A DNA stretch of 31,980 bases from an uncultured Erysipelotrichaceae bacterium (GCA_902768065.1 CACXJP010000007.1:1-31980), one strand, 5' to 3'. Shown: positions 1 through 8,822, numbered from the stretch's first letter. Made by a program: numbers and translations. The notes: generated by a model not told the origin, from the letters alone.

Positions 1-431
1 AGCTGATCATAAAAAATAGAATCATCAATAAGAGTTTGAAAATCTAAAGTAGGACTTTGCATTTTTACTCTTGTTGTATCATGTTTCTTTGTTGGATCAA
101 GTTTTAGCACTTTCCCTTTGTGTCTGACAATTACATAAGCATGTTGAAATTCATAATCAACATCCCTAACAATCTCTGCTTCAATTCCATATAATGATAA
201 TAAATCTACAAGAACATGAGCACATGTATAACATGCTATTTCATAGTCTTGTACATTTGTGATATCAATTCTTTTATTATATATCTGAGTTTTAAATTTA
301 TAATCAGCATAATGAAATCTAACATCATAAGTAAATAAATTACAAACATACAAATAAATATATCTAATTATTGTGAAATCATCAAAACCACTATCTTCTA
401 AAAAAGACAAAACATCATCTCTAGAATTCAT
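1..431 (-). CDS. Transglutaminase-like cysteine-protease-fold protein, C-terminus cut by the window edge
   Basis: The frame opens at ATG 431-429, about 9 nt after an AAGGAAGT ribosome site, and stays open to base 1, so 143 complete codons are visible and the 3' end is missing. Residues 67-82 follow the transglutaminase-core pattern: Cys67, Ala71 four residues later, Gly82-Ile83 fifteen residues later. His97 (in QHAYV) and Asp112 (in LDPT) then complete a Cys-His-Asp triad in the usual order. No signal peptide is present, so it is probably cytoplasmic. Families with this fold include peptidases, amidases and protein cross-linkers, and the substrate cannot be read from the sequence. It lies downstream of leuS on the same strand but is separated by the leuS terminator. 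The fold is fairly secure from the spacing of the triad; the function is unknown. Confidence 0.62.
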   Translation of the reverse strand, partial: MNSRDDVLSFLEDSGFDDFTIIRYIYLYVCNLFTYDVRFHYADYKFKTQIYNKRIDITNVQDYEIACYTCAHVLVDLLSLYGIEAEIVRDVDYEFQHAYVIVRHKGKVLKLDPTKKHDTTRVKMQSPTLDFQTLIDDSIFYDQ

Positions 432-471
432 AAATCCACTTCCTTACATTACCCCTATAATATAATATTAT

Positions 472-510
472 AAAACAAAAAAACAAAATAGGAGAATATA
501 AATTCTCCTA
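472..510 (-). terminator. Intrinsic terminator of leuS
   Basis: Eight-base arms (TAGGAGAA at 489-496 and TTCTCCTA at 503-510) enclose a 6-nt loop. Reading the minus strand they are followed by a T-rich run over 488-472. The leuS stop codon (TAG, 510-508) is the first three bases of the hairpin. Confidence 0.85.
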
Positions 511-2919
511 CTTTACAACAATATTTACAATTTTTCCTTTTATAACAATAACTTTTACTATTTCTTTTCCCTCAGTATGCTTTATAACATTTTCACACTC
601 CAAAGCTTTTTCTTTTATAACTTCTTCACTATCATCAAGAGAAATAGTAATTGTTGCTCTAACTTTTCCATTAACCTGAACAGCAATTTCCTTTGTTGTT
701 TCTATTGTTTTTTCTTCATCATATTTAGGCCATTCACTTTCACAAATTGGTTTATATCCTAATTGTTCATTCAATTCCTCAGTAATATGAGGAGCAATTG
801 GATTCAATAATACTAGCAATAAATGATAGTCCTCTTTTGTGATTGATTCTAATTCATCATAAGCATTTACTAAAATCATTAAAGAAGAGATTACAGTATT
901 GTATCCCATATGAGACATATCATATTCTATCTTCATAATTGTCTTATTTTGAATAGCCTCAAGACTTTCGGTAAATCCTTCTTTATCATTTACTTTTGAA
1001 GCAAGTCTTTCAACTTTATCTAAGAAACGTTTACAACCTCTCAATGAATCAGTACTCCAAGGAGCATCCATTTGATAGTCACCCATGAACATTTCATAAA
1101 CTCTTAATGTATCAGCACCAAATTCTTTAACAATATCATCAGGGTTAATAACATTACCTTTAGATTTGCTCATCTTTTGATTATCAGAACCAAGTACCAT
1201 ACCGTGAGATACCCTTGTCCAAATCATTTCTTTATTAGGAACTAACCCTATATTATATAAGAATTGTACCCAGAATCTTGCATATAACAAATGTCTTGCA
1301 GTATGCTCCATTCCACCATTGTACCAGTCAACTCTGTTCCAATATTTCATAGCATCCATTGAAGCAAATTCTTTATCATTATGTGGATCCATAAATCTTA
1401 AGAAATACCAACTACTACCAGCCCAGTTAGGCATTGTATCAGTTTCCCTCTTTGCATCATGTCCACATTTAGGGCATTTACAATTTACCCAATCAGTAAT
1501 ATTAGCAAGAGGACTCTCACCATCTTCTGTAGGTTCATATTCTGCAACATCAGGAAGAACAAGTGGTAAGTCTTCTTCATTCATAGGAACCCATCCACAT
1601 TTTGGACAATTAATCATTGGGATTGGTTCTCCCCAGAACCTTTGTCTAGAGAATATCCAATCTCTCATCTTATAATTATTAACTCTCTTACCAAGTTTCT
1701 TTTCTTCAAGCATATCAGATATCTTTTCACGAGCTTCATCAACAGTCATACCATCAAAATCTTCAGAATTAATCATTTTATATCCATGACCCATATATTT
1801 CTGCTTTTCAATAGCATGTTCTGAAATATCACCACAATCAATTACTTGAATTATTTCAAGATCATGTTCCTTAGCATATTCAAAATCTCTTTGGTCATGA
1901 GCTGGAACAGCCATTACTGCACCTGTACCATAATCTCCTAAAACAAAGTCTCCTAAGAATACTGGAACCTCTTTTCCATTAACAGGATTAATTGCTTTAA
2001 TACCCTTAACTTCTACTCCTGTTTTACCCTTATTAAGTTCTGTTCTATCCATTGAAGATTTCATAGAAGTTTCCTTAATATATGCATTTACTTCATCTTT
2101 GTTCTCAACTCTGTCCATCAATTCCTTAATAAGTTTTCCATCTGGAGCAATTACAAAGAAAGTAATACCATAAATAGTTTCAGGACAAGTAGTAAAAATA
2201 CTAAACTTTCCTCCACCAACAATATCAACATTTACTTCTACACCAGTAGATTTTCCTATCCAATTTATTTGTCCAAGTTTTACTCTATCAGCAAAATTAG
2301 TATCATCTAATCCCTTTAATAAATCCTCAGAATAATCACTCATCTTAAGCATCCATTGACTCTTCTCTTTTTGTTCAACTGGACTACCACATCTTTCACA
2401 AACTCCACCTGCAGCATCCTCATTAGAAAGAACACTTTTACATGTAGGGCACCAATTTACAGGGATAGTATCCTTATAAGCCATTCCATGCTTATAAAAC
2501 TGTAAGAATTGCCATTGAGTCCACTTATAATAATCTGGATCAGTAGTAGAAAATTCTCTAGACCAATCAAATGAGAATCCAAGTGACTTCATTTGACCTT
2601 TAAAAGTCTTTATATTCTCCTTAACAGCATCTTTTGGATGGATATGATTCTTTATAGCATATTGTTCAGCTGGAGCTCCAAAAGCATCCCATCCCATTGG
2701 ATATAATACATTATATCCTTGCATTCTCATCATTCTTGCAATTGCATCTTGAGCAGTATAACTTCTTACGTGTCCAACATGTAATCCTGATCCACTTGGA
2801 TAAGGAAATTCTACCAAGATATAATATGGCTTCTTATCTCCACCATTCTCACATTTAAAAGATTTATTCTTATCCCAATAATCTTGCCATTTTTTTTCTA
2901 TTTTATTTATGTTTTCCAT
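508..2919 (-). CDS. leuS: Leucine--tRNA ligase
   Basis: Class Ia aminoacyl-tRNA synthetase that charges tRNA-Leu in the cytoplasm; 803 residues, close to the roughly 804 of Bacillus LeuRS. The HIGH-type motif is HVGH at 47-50 and the KMSKS loop is at 582-586. A four-Cys zinc knuckle lies at 157-177 and a second CxxC pair set lies near 450-500. The CP1 editing domain is present: the threonine-rich stretch at 243-248 reads TTCPET, keeping the discriminating Thr248 (E. coli Thr252) but with Cys245 where E. coli has Arg249. The editing-site HDQRD motif is intact. The start overlaps the end of the upstream small membrane-protein gene by 17 nt, so the two are translated from one message controlled by the T-box leader at 3288-3490. 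A terminator lies at its 3' end. Confidence 0.98.
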   Translation of the reverse strand: MENINKIEKKWQDYWDKNKSFKCENGGDKKPYYILVEFPYPSGSGLHVGHVRSYTAQDAIARMMRMQGYNVLYPMGWDAFGAPAEQYAIKNHIHPKDAVKENIKTFKGQMKSLGFSFDWSREFSTTDPDYYKWTQWQFLQFYKHGMAYKDTIPVNWCPTCKSVLSNEDAAGGVCERCGSPVEQKEKSQWMLKMSDYSEDLLKGLDDTNFADRVKLGQINWIGKSTGVEVNVDIVGGGKFSIFTTCPETIYGITFFVIAPDGKLIKELMDRVENKDEVNAYIKETSMKSSMDRTELNKGKTGVEVKGIKAINPVNGKEVPVFLGDFVLGDYGTGAVMAVPAHDQRDFEYAKEHDLEIIQVIDCGDISEHAIEKQKYMGHGYKMINSEDFDGMTVDEAREKISDMLEEKKLGKRVNNYKMRDWIFSRQRFWGEPIPMINCPKCGWVPMNEEDLPLVLPDVAEYEPTEDGESPLANITDWVNCKCPKCGHDAKRETDTMPNWAGSSWYFLRFMDPHNDKEFASMDAMKYWNRVDWYNGGMEHTARHLLYARFWVQFLYNIGLVPNKEMIWTRVSHGMVLGSDNQKMSKSKGNVINPDDIVKEFGADTLRVYEMFMGDYQMDAPWSTDSLRGCKRFLDKVERLASKVNDKEGFTESLEAIQNKTIMKIEYDMSHMGYNTVISSLMILVNAYDELESITKEDYHLLLVLLNPIAPHITEELNEQLGYKPICESEWPKYDEEKTIETTKEIAVQVNGKVRATITISLDDSEEVIKEKALECENVIKHTEGKEIVKVIVIKGKIVNIVVK

Positions 2920-3277
2920 TTTTAATCATTCCCTTCTTCTTATAAAATAAATAAACTAAATAATAACTTGCAACAATTAGAATAATAATTGAAAAGAATC
3001 CAACCAATAATTCTAATAACAATCCATCTACCATACATACAAAAGTTACAGCTAAAGATATATCAAAGCTAGATACTAATGCACATATTTGAATTAACTG
3101 TTCATATTTAACTTTTTTTAAATCAACTTTATGAACTACTTCCAAATACTTAACTTCTAATAATTCCTTTTTATTTCTCTTTGATTTAATTCTCTTCTTT
3201 GCAGGTACAATAATAAATATTTGATAGAAAATAAATATCAGGACATAACTCATAATAAATAGTATTAATTCTTCCAT
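2903..3277 (-). CDS. Small two-helix membrane protein co-transcribed with leuS
   Basis: A 124-residue protein with an N-terminal hydrophobic helix (about 5-25), a basic segment rich in Lys/Arg (about 27-40), an amphipathic middle, then a long hydrophobic region (about 70-112, one or two helices) and a Lys-rich C-terminus. I place the start at ATG 3277-3275, 5 nt after GGAGG (3287-3283). An in-frame TTG at 3289 overlaps that ribosome site and is unlikely. It is the first gene after the T-box leader and overlaps leuS by 17 nt, so its expression should follow leucyl-tRNA charging. I do not recognise a family with a known role; there are no transporter motifs and it is too small for a classical amino-acid permease. 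Confidence 0.8.
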   Translation of the reverse strand: MEELILFIMSYVLIFIFYQIFIIVPAKKRIKSKRNKKELLEVKYLEVVHKVDLKKVKYEQLIQICALVSSFDISLAVTFVCMVDGLLLELLVGFFSIIILIVASYYLVYLFYKKKGMIKNGKHK

Positions 3278-3287
3278 AATTACCTCC

Positions 3288-3490
3288 AAAAAAAATAACT
3301 ATAAACATAAGGACGAACAAAACCGCGGTACCACCTTAATTTATAGTTATTACTATACACTTAAATCTATAACGGAATTACCCATTTGCTTAAAAGACAA
3401 GTTCACAAAACTATACCATCTATTTCCACCAACCATAGACTCTCTATAAGTAATTATTTTGCTACTACTTCTTCATCAACGCAAAATATA
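3288..3490 (-). promoter_or_regulatory. T-box leader (tRNA-Leu sensing) with terminator/antiterminator
   Basis: On the minus strand the conserved T-box AAGGTGGTACCGCGG lies at 3337-3323. A terminator hairpin is formed by 10-bp arms (3340-3349 with 3296-3305) plus AAGG/CCTT (3337-3334 with 3312-3309), followed by eight T residues at 3295-3288. The T-box bases belong to the terminator's 5' side and loop, as needed for a mutually exclusive antiterminator. Upstream lies stem I-like sequence; GAACTT at 3404-3399 places a possible specifier CTT (Leu) at 3401-3399, which fits leuS downstream. The SD of the next gene directly follows the T run. The class is certain from the T-box; the specifier assignment is by eye. 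Confidence 0.93.
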
Positions 3491-3495
3491 AACAT

Positions 3496-3523
3496 ATTAT
3501 AACACAAATAATAAAAAAGCCAA
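3496..3523 (-). promoter_or_regulatory. Promoter of the T-box/leuS transcript
   Basis: TTGGCT (3523-3518), 16-nt spacer, TATAAT (3501-3496), with a TG one base before the -10 (extended -10). It sits just upstream of the T-box leader and just beyond the terminator of the preceding gene. Confidence 0.65.
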
Positions 3524-3564
3524 GATATTAAAGAAAAAAACTAAAATATTTTAGTTTTTTCTTT
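3524..3564 (-). terminator. Terminator of the 251-residue gene
   Basis: An inverted repeat runs from AAAG at 3530 to CTTT at 3564, with its core at ACTAAAA (3540-3546) and TTTTAGT (3549-3555). The minus-strand 3' side is T-rich. The stop codon of the upstream gene (3553-3551) lies inside it. Confidence 0.7.
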
Positions 3565-4306
3565 GCCTTAAATATTTGGTAAGAACGCTCTCAAAATCAT
3601 TAATATCTTTCAAATAAAATCTTAATTCATCAATAGTAGGTTTTGTTTCTTTTTTATAAACAAACTTATATAGTTCTAAGGCAATAGAGCTTGGAGCTTT
3701 AAAAGTAACTAGATCACCACGTTTAGAATATAGAATTTCTGGACCATAATAACATAAAAGAGCTTTTTGTTCTAATGAGAAAATATTAAATTTACTATTA
3801 TCCCTGCTCATATCAATTATTACTTTCTTCAAAATATCATCAGAATTATAATTGTTCCTCAATATCTCAACTATTGAATAACTTCTATAAACATCATATA
3901 TACTAAAATTATCAAGTAATCTTAATGCATTTTCCCCACCATCAACTGTCAAATTAATAAGAAAATCATAATTATCAACTAATCTTATACAAATATACCT
4001 ATAATCAGTTGAAATAACATCCTGACAAGAATTTCTCCAATTATACAAATATTTATCTTTAAAACATAATGAAGAATATTCTCTTACTAAATTAAAAATC
4101 TTTTTTTCCTCATCAATATCAAGTTTATTTAGATAATCACTATTAAACTCTTTATTTAAAACTCCATTTGCCAATAAATATACTAATCTATCATATAATT
4201 CTATTTCATTATTAAAATCAATATCTTGAGAATAGTTAACTATTACAGATTGAATTAAGTTGTCTATTTTTTTATTATAATCCCTGATTTTTCCCTTAAC
4301 AATCAT
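3551..4306 (-). CDS. Unknown protein, 251 residues, co-transcribed with the GH31 gene
   Basis: I do not recognise a family. The product is predicted soluble, mostly helical and rich in Asp, Asn, Tyr, Lys and Leu; it has no signal peptide, membrane helix or zinc motif. A possible conserved block is the stretch near 185-220 with LCYYGPEILYSKRGD. ATG 4306-4304 is preceded by AGGAGG (4317-4312), which overlaps the GH31 stop codon, so it is probably translationally coupled to that gene. A terminator follows immediately. The linkage suggests a role tied to the GH31 protein, but nothing in the sequence shows what it is. Confidence 0.75.
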   Translation of the reverse strand: MIVKGKIRDYNKKIDNLIQSVIVNYSQDIDFNNEIELYDRLVYLLANGVLNKEFNSDYLNKLDIDEEKKIFNLVREYSSLCFKDKYLYNWRNSCQDVISTDYRYICIRLVDNYDFLINLTVDGGENALRLLDNFSIYDVYRSYSIVEILRNNYNSDDILKKVIIDMSRDNSKFNIFSLEQKALLCYYGPEILYSKRGDLVTFKAPSSIALELYKFVYKKETKPTIDELRFYLKDINDFESVLTKYLRQRKN

Positions 4307-4315
4307 ATAATCCTC

Positions 4316-6736
4316 CTAAAACTCTCCAATATAATCTAATAATTTTAAGAATAATTTCATATATTCTTTTGACAAGCCTCTATTTTTTAGTTTTCTTATT
4401 TCAATTCTCTTTTTACTAATTGGTAAATCACCAAATATTATTCTAGCAATGTCTTCTTTTAAATATGTATCAATTTTAAGATCCATTAGAATACTGTCTA
4501 AATCATCATTGATCAATCTAACTGCATCTATTTCTATATCTTTTCCTCTACAATTTATTGTCAACTGACCAACAGTTGGAACATTTTTAACTTCAACTAC
4601 AAAATCATTACCATCTACATAATTTTCACTAGTTAACTTATCTGAATTAAAATATATTGTTACACTATCTGCTTGCTTAGTATTTCTAAATACAAGTTTA
4701 TAATTTCTTTTCTCAGGGACAATACCACTCTTACCATCAATAGACCTAATTATTACAGTATAATTATTTCTCATATAATTATAATCAATTGAGGTTTTTA
4801 AGAAATATCCCTCTCTATATAATGAAGTTATTCCATCATCTTCAAATAAAGTATATGTATTACTTACACCAGGGAAAATTTGTATTTCCAAATCAGTAGG
4901 AAGACCAATATTGTTATAATCACTCCTATTAGAAAAAGGTATTATAGATCCTGAATGAGCAAACACTGGATAATCATCTTCTTTAAAGAATGATACATAC
5001 TTCTTATTACCAGGGAATTTCTTTCCTGTAACAAAATCATACCAAGTGCCATCAGGAACAAAGAATCTATGAATAGTACGATTCATTATTTGATCCTTTG
5101 GATCTAATATAGGACAAACCAATAATTGAGATCCAAAATAATATTGATTTTTATATAAATCATCATCATATACCCACATATAATTATAATAGAATGGTTG
5201 AATAAAAGGTGTTCCACTCTTAGTATAATTATATGCCTCTGTATAGATATAAGGTATTAATCTATGTCTAAGTCTTAAATATTCAGCTGCAATACTCTCA
5301 GTCTTAGCATCCCATACCCAAGGTTCCTTTTTATAATATCTCCCTCTTGCTCCATGGAATCTCAAAATTGGTCCAAAAGTATTTAATTGAACATATCTAA
5401 TATATAATTCACCATCTTCAATACCCCCATGATTTCCACCTACATCATGACTCCACCAACTAACTCCTATATTCGCAGCATTTAAATACATAAATGGAAT
5501 TGTTCTTAAACTTTTCCAACTTATTTCAGAAGAACCTCCATAAAGAACAGGATATCTATGTGGAGCCAATACCCCACCTCTAGATAAAATCAAAGGTCTT
5601 TTATTACTATTTCTTCCTGAATCTAAATATAAATAATGATTTAATGCCCATAATTTACTAATATCTCCATCACCAGTAGAATCATTCCAAAAGAAATCAA
5701 TTCCCATTGCTTCCAATGGATGCAAAAACATCTTAAACATAACATCTACATGTTTTGGGTTTAATGGATCAAAACCTATAATACTACCATCAGTAACCTG
5801 TAAATATTCACTAGCTTGCGGATAATACTGCTCATGAGGATATATTCCACCTAATGGATTTATGACTAAACCTACCCTAATCCCCCTTTTATGAAATTCA
5901 TTAATCATAAACTTAGGATCTTTAAATAATTCATTATTAAAAGTATAACCTGCTTTTAATCCCTTAATCTCATTTACATTTCTGATATGCCAATCATGAT
6001 CAAAGACCATTACAGACAAAGGAATCATTTTCTTTTCGAATTTTCTAATAAGATCATGAATACTACCATCATCATAGATAGTATTTCTACTCCACCAATT
6101 TCCTAAAGCATATCTTGGAATTAATGCTGGAGCCCCTGTCATTTTAAAATAATCAAACAATGCATGCTTAAAATCCATATCATACATAAAAACATACATA
6201 TCTAAATGATTTGGAAGCGGCTCACCAATTGATCCATCCTCCTCAATCACTTTATTATTACTATCATCAATTGATGCAAAGCCATCAATTGAATATAACC
6301 CTTTTTTTAGATTGTCAGGAATATCAACATCTACTCCAACCATATTACCTTTTAAATTTCGAGCTTCAGGATGAGTAACATACCAATCTTTACACCTGTC
6401 TCTTTCTTTTGCTACTAAAGTTATTTTTAAATATTTCATAGGATCAACCTTTGTCCCATAAAATGATTGTCCCTTTATATAACTAAGAGTAAAAAATTTA
6501 GTTGTAATCTCCAAAAAGTTAGCATCTTGGCGCACAGAAAAATCGGCTAAACCTATATTTCTCTTTTTAACCAATTGAGTAGGTTTATCCAAAAATTTAC
6601 CTTCAGGTGAATATTCAATTCTTATTATCCTTTCGCTAATAACAGAAAATCTATAATTAGGTCCCTGGACAACTGCTCTCTTATCACATTTAGCCTTTGC
6701 ATAATCAATTTCAAATTGTTTGCCAAGTGGATACAT
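4316..6736 (-). CDS. Glycoside hydrolase family 31 (alpha-glucosidase-like) protein
   Basis: About 806 residues, no signal peptide, so probably cytoplasmic. An N-terminal beta-sandwich (about 1-200) precedes a (beta/alpha)8 barrel. The nucleophile region reads DFFWNDSTGDG, with Asp352 in the expected place. The GH31 signature WWSHDVGGN (near 427) and the following ELYIRYVQ and RFHG stretches fit the family. C-terminal beta domains (to about 740) end in a 65-residue helical tail. At the usual acid/base site, where relatives have a Gly-Asp, this protein reads YGGSSEISW, so the Asp is replaced by Ser; an altered or lost activity is possible. I chose ATG 6736, 8 nt after AGAAGG; the in-frame GTG at 6745 overlaps that ribosome site. 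First gene of a two-gene operon. The substrate is not determinable. Confidence 0.88.
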   Translation of the reverse strand: MYPLGKQFEIDYAKAKCDKRAVVQGPNYRFSVISERIIRIEYSPEGKFLDKPTQLVKKRNIGLADFSVRQDANFLEITTKFFTLSYIKGQSFYGTKVDPMKYLKITLVAKERDRCKDWYVTHPEARNLKGNMVGVDVDIPDNLKKGLYSIDGFASIDDSNNKVIEEDGSIGEPLPNHLDMYVFMYDMDFKHALFDYFKMTGAPALIPRYALGNWWSRNTIYDDGSIHDLIRKFEKKMIPLSVMVFDHDWHIRNVNEIKGLKAGYTFNNELFKDPKFMINEFHKRGIRVGLVINPLGGIYPHEQYYPQASEYLQVTDGSIIGFDPLNPKHVDVMFKMFLHPLEAMGIDFFWNDSTGDGDISKLWALNHYLYLDSGRNSNKRPLILSRGGVLAPHRYPVLYGGSSEISWKSLRTIPFMYLNAANIGVSWWSHDVGGNHGGIEDGELYIRYVQLNTFGPILRFHGARGRYYKKEPWVWDAKTESIAAEYLRLRHRLIPYIYTEAYNYTKSGTPFIQPFYYNYMWVYDDDLYKNQYYFGSQLLVCPILDPKDQIMNRTIHRFFVPDGTWYDFVTGKKFPGNKKYVSFFKEDDYPVFAHSGSIIPFSNRSDYNNIGLPTDLEIQIFPGVSNTYTLFEDDGITSLYREGYFLKTSIDYNYMRNNYTVIIRSIDGKSGIVPEKRNYKLVFRNTKQADSVTIYFNSDKLTSENYVDGNDFVVEVKNVPTVGQLTINCRGKDIEIDAVRLINDDLDSILMDLKIDTYLKEDIARIIFGDLPISKKRIEIRKLKNRGLSKEYMKLFLKLLDYIGEF

Positions 6737-6765
6737 ACCTAACACCTTCTTATTACTCTAATAAC

Positions 6766-6794
6766 ATAATAACATAATTAAGTAAAAAACCCAA
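6766..6794 (-). promoter_or_regulatory. Promoter of the GH31 operon
   Basis: TTGGGT (6794-6789), 17-nt spacer, TATTAT (6771-6766), with a TG one base before the -10. It lies between the preceding terminator and the GH31 ribosome site. Confidence 0.55.
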
Positions 6795-6801
6795 GAAAAT
6801 A

Positions 6802-6832
6802 ATCACAAAAAAAGTTAGATAAATCTAACTTT
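6802..6832 (-). terminator. Terminator of the VanY / zinc-ribbon operon
   Basis: Nine-base arms AAAGTTAGA (6811-6819) and TCTAACTTT (6824-6832) with a 4-nt loop, followed on the minus strand by a T run over the A tract before 6811. Confidence 0.85.
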
Positions 6833-6839
6833 TAAAATA

Positions 6840-7679
6840 CTATCTAATTATACCATTTATATCCGTTGTACTATTATTAAGTACATTGTTTATTTCCGTA
6901 TCAGAATCACCACTATCAGTTATTTTTATAGTTCCATTAATCTTATTAATAACTGTTAATGCTTCTCGCCAGTCACCATTATCAATTTCCTCTATAGTTC
7001 CCATCGTAACATATTTTTTATCAACTTTAGTAACATATAAATACTTTACATTACTATCAAATTTAAATTTATAAATAATAAACTCAGTTTCATTTACTTC
7101 TCTTTTCTCACTATTAAGAACATTATAACCACTCTTTTTCAAGCTATTTTCAAGAATTGTCAAGTCTTTAGAATATCTTTCATAATCATCTAAACTATTT
7201 CTATAAGAAAAAGTATAATTCTTATCATCTGAAATATATATTACTTCTCCATCCTGTGAATAATTCAATTTACCAGAAAATTTAACTGTATAATTCTTTG
7301 TTTTAATAACATTATCTTCAACATTAGTAACTGTTGGTTGAGGACTGACAGAGGTCTTTTTATTACTATTAACAATAGAAACAATCATTACTATAAAAGA
7401 AATTACAATAATAAGAATCAAAACACCATATATTAGCATATCAGTCATTGTCATTTTTTTCTTTCTTGATTTCTTACTTACAGTCTTAGATGAATCATCA
7501 GCGTAATCATCAAAAACTAACTTGCTATCCTCACCATCTGTATTAGTACTTAAATCAATATCGTCCAAAGAAAGACTTTCTTCTTTTGAATCACCGTCTT
7601 CCTCATCAATATAATATCCACAATTAAGACAATACTTAATACCAGGTTTTAAGTCGGCCCCACAATTTTTACAAACCAT
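6840..7679 (-). CDS. Zinc-ribbon membrane protein with an extracytoplasmic domain
   Basis: 279 residues. The N-terminus carries a zinc-ribbon knuckle (Cys3, Cys6, Cys17, Cys20), then an acidic linker (about 25-62), a basic stretch (69-75), one membrane helix (about 81-102) and an outer domain of about 175 residues with alternating beta-like segments. This architecture (cytoplasmic zinc ribbon, single helix, extracytoplasmic domain) is common in Gram-positive proteins of unknown role. ATG 7679 follows GGAGGGATT. It lies 12 bp downstream of the VanY-like gene, so the two probably form one message, which suggests an envelope-related job. No catalytic motif is visible. Confidence 0.8.
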   Translation of the reverse strand: MVCKNCGADLKPGIKYCLNCGYYIDEEDGDSKEESLSLDDIDLSTNTDGEDSKLVFDDYADDSSKTVSKKSRKKKMTMTDMLIYGVLILIIVISFIVMIVSIVNSNKKTSVSPQPTVTNVEDNVIKTKNYTVKFSGKLNYSQDGEVIYISDDKNYTFSYRNSLDDYERYSKDLTILENSLKKSGYNVLNSEKREVNETEFIIYKFKFDSNVKYLYVTKVDKKYVTMGTIEEIDNGDWREALTVINKINGTIKITDSGDSDTEINNVLNNSTTDINGIIR

Positions 7680-7691
7680 GATGAATCCCTC

Positions 7692-8822
7692 CTATTTATC
7701 TAAAAATATAACAAAATACTCTTCTAAAGACATATTGTTATGTTCATAAACATAAGTTGCTATTTCATTGCCAACATATCTATAATGCCAAGCCTCATTT
7801 CTAAAGCCAGTTAAATCTTCATATCTCTTATCAAATCTATAAATAAATCCATATTTATGTGCATTTTCCTGCATCCACTCATATTCTTTTGAATTGGCAA
7901 AAACTCTACTATTCCTACTACCTATATCAAATGCTAAACCAGTTTGATGTTCAGAAAATCCAGGTTTTGCAACATATTTATCAACATAAGCCTGTCCATA
8001 TGAATTTAAATATGTATTAACAAGTTCTTCCTGTTCCTCATAACTTCTGTATGCTGAATTAATAACTAGTTGATACCCTTCCTTCTCTGCAGCTTCATAC
8101 ATCTTTATAAATGCATTCATTGCAATTCTAGAAATTTTAAGATCTTTTTCATCAGTATATTTTGAGCTAATATCTACTAAATCATCTGGAACAAAATCTT
8201 TATTTAGACATCTATGTTTATTTACAAGCATATCAGTTGAAAAATCAACAACCTGTGTACATTCAACATAATTTTCCTTATCTAAATCAAGATTAACCTT
8301 TATAACAATATCATCTTCATTATCTCCTGTTTCATCTGATAATGCAACATACCTATCATAATTCTTTATTTTTGCATAATCAAGAGTATAAAATTCTTCC
8401 AAATATCTTACCTTATCTCTTTTAGCAAACTCAATAACATCTTCATTGGTACCATGAGTAATTATTAAATTTATATCACTATTGCTATAACCAACTTTCA
8501 ATAAATTGTTGATATTTTTTATTAAGTCTTTATGATTAACATAATTTATTTTTGAATAGTTATCTAAATACTTTTCATTATAATCCTCACTTTCAAAAGC
8601 AGCATTTAAAGTCTTGTTTTCACCTACACTTAAAACATAATCTTTATTTTTTGAAAAGAGAATTTTTCTACTTGCTTCCTTACTATAATTTAAGTTAGTA
8701 AGCTGTGATATTTGCTTGCTATAAAAAATAAAGGTACCCAATAAAATGCACAAAATAAAACATATTATTTTTAGAAATAATGCAAATTTAGGTTTTACTT
8801 TAATGTTTTTTACTTTTTTCAA
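7692..8822 (-). CDS. D-alanyl-D-alanine carboxypeptidase, peptidase M15B (VanY/DacB type)
   Basis: A membrane-anchored zinc peptidase that trims the terminal D-Ala of peptidoglycan stem peptides. An N-terminal helix (about 14-35) anchors it, and the outer region has a roughly 200-residue unrecognised segment before the M15 domain. The M15 zinc site is complete: His292 and Asp299 in SEHQTGLAFD and His346 in EAWHYRYVG, with catalytic Glu343. I place the start at TTG 8822-8820, 5 nt after AGGTGG (8833-8828), giving 376 residues starting MKKVKN. The GTG at 8831 lies inside that ribosome site. The gene is followed after 12 bp by the zinc-ribbon protein gene and is divergent from the radical SAM gene. 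Confidence 0.9.
   Translation of the reverse strand: MKKVKNIKVKPKFALFLKIICFILCILLGTFIFYSKQISQLTNLNYSKEASRKILFSKNKDYVLSVGENKTLNAAFESEDYNEKYLDNYSKINYVNHKDLIKNINNLLKVGYSNSDINLIITHGTNEDVIEFAKRDKVRYLEEFYTLDYAKIKNYDRYVALSDETGDNEDDIVIKVNLDLDKENYVECTQVVDFSTDMLVNKHRCLNKDFVPDDLVDISSKYTDEKDLKISRIAMNAFIKMYEAAEKEGYQLVINSAYRSYEEQEELVNTYLNSYGQAYVDKYVAKPGFSEHQTGLAFDIGSRNSRVFANSKEYEWMQENAHKYGFIYRFDKRYEDLTGFRNEAWHYRYVGNEIATYVYEHNNMSLEEYFVIFLDK

Noticed and set aside
1319..1675. Plus-strand open frame of 118 codons inside leuS
   Set aside because: leuS is unambiguous on the minus strand here; no ribosome site or recognisable domain on the plus strand.
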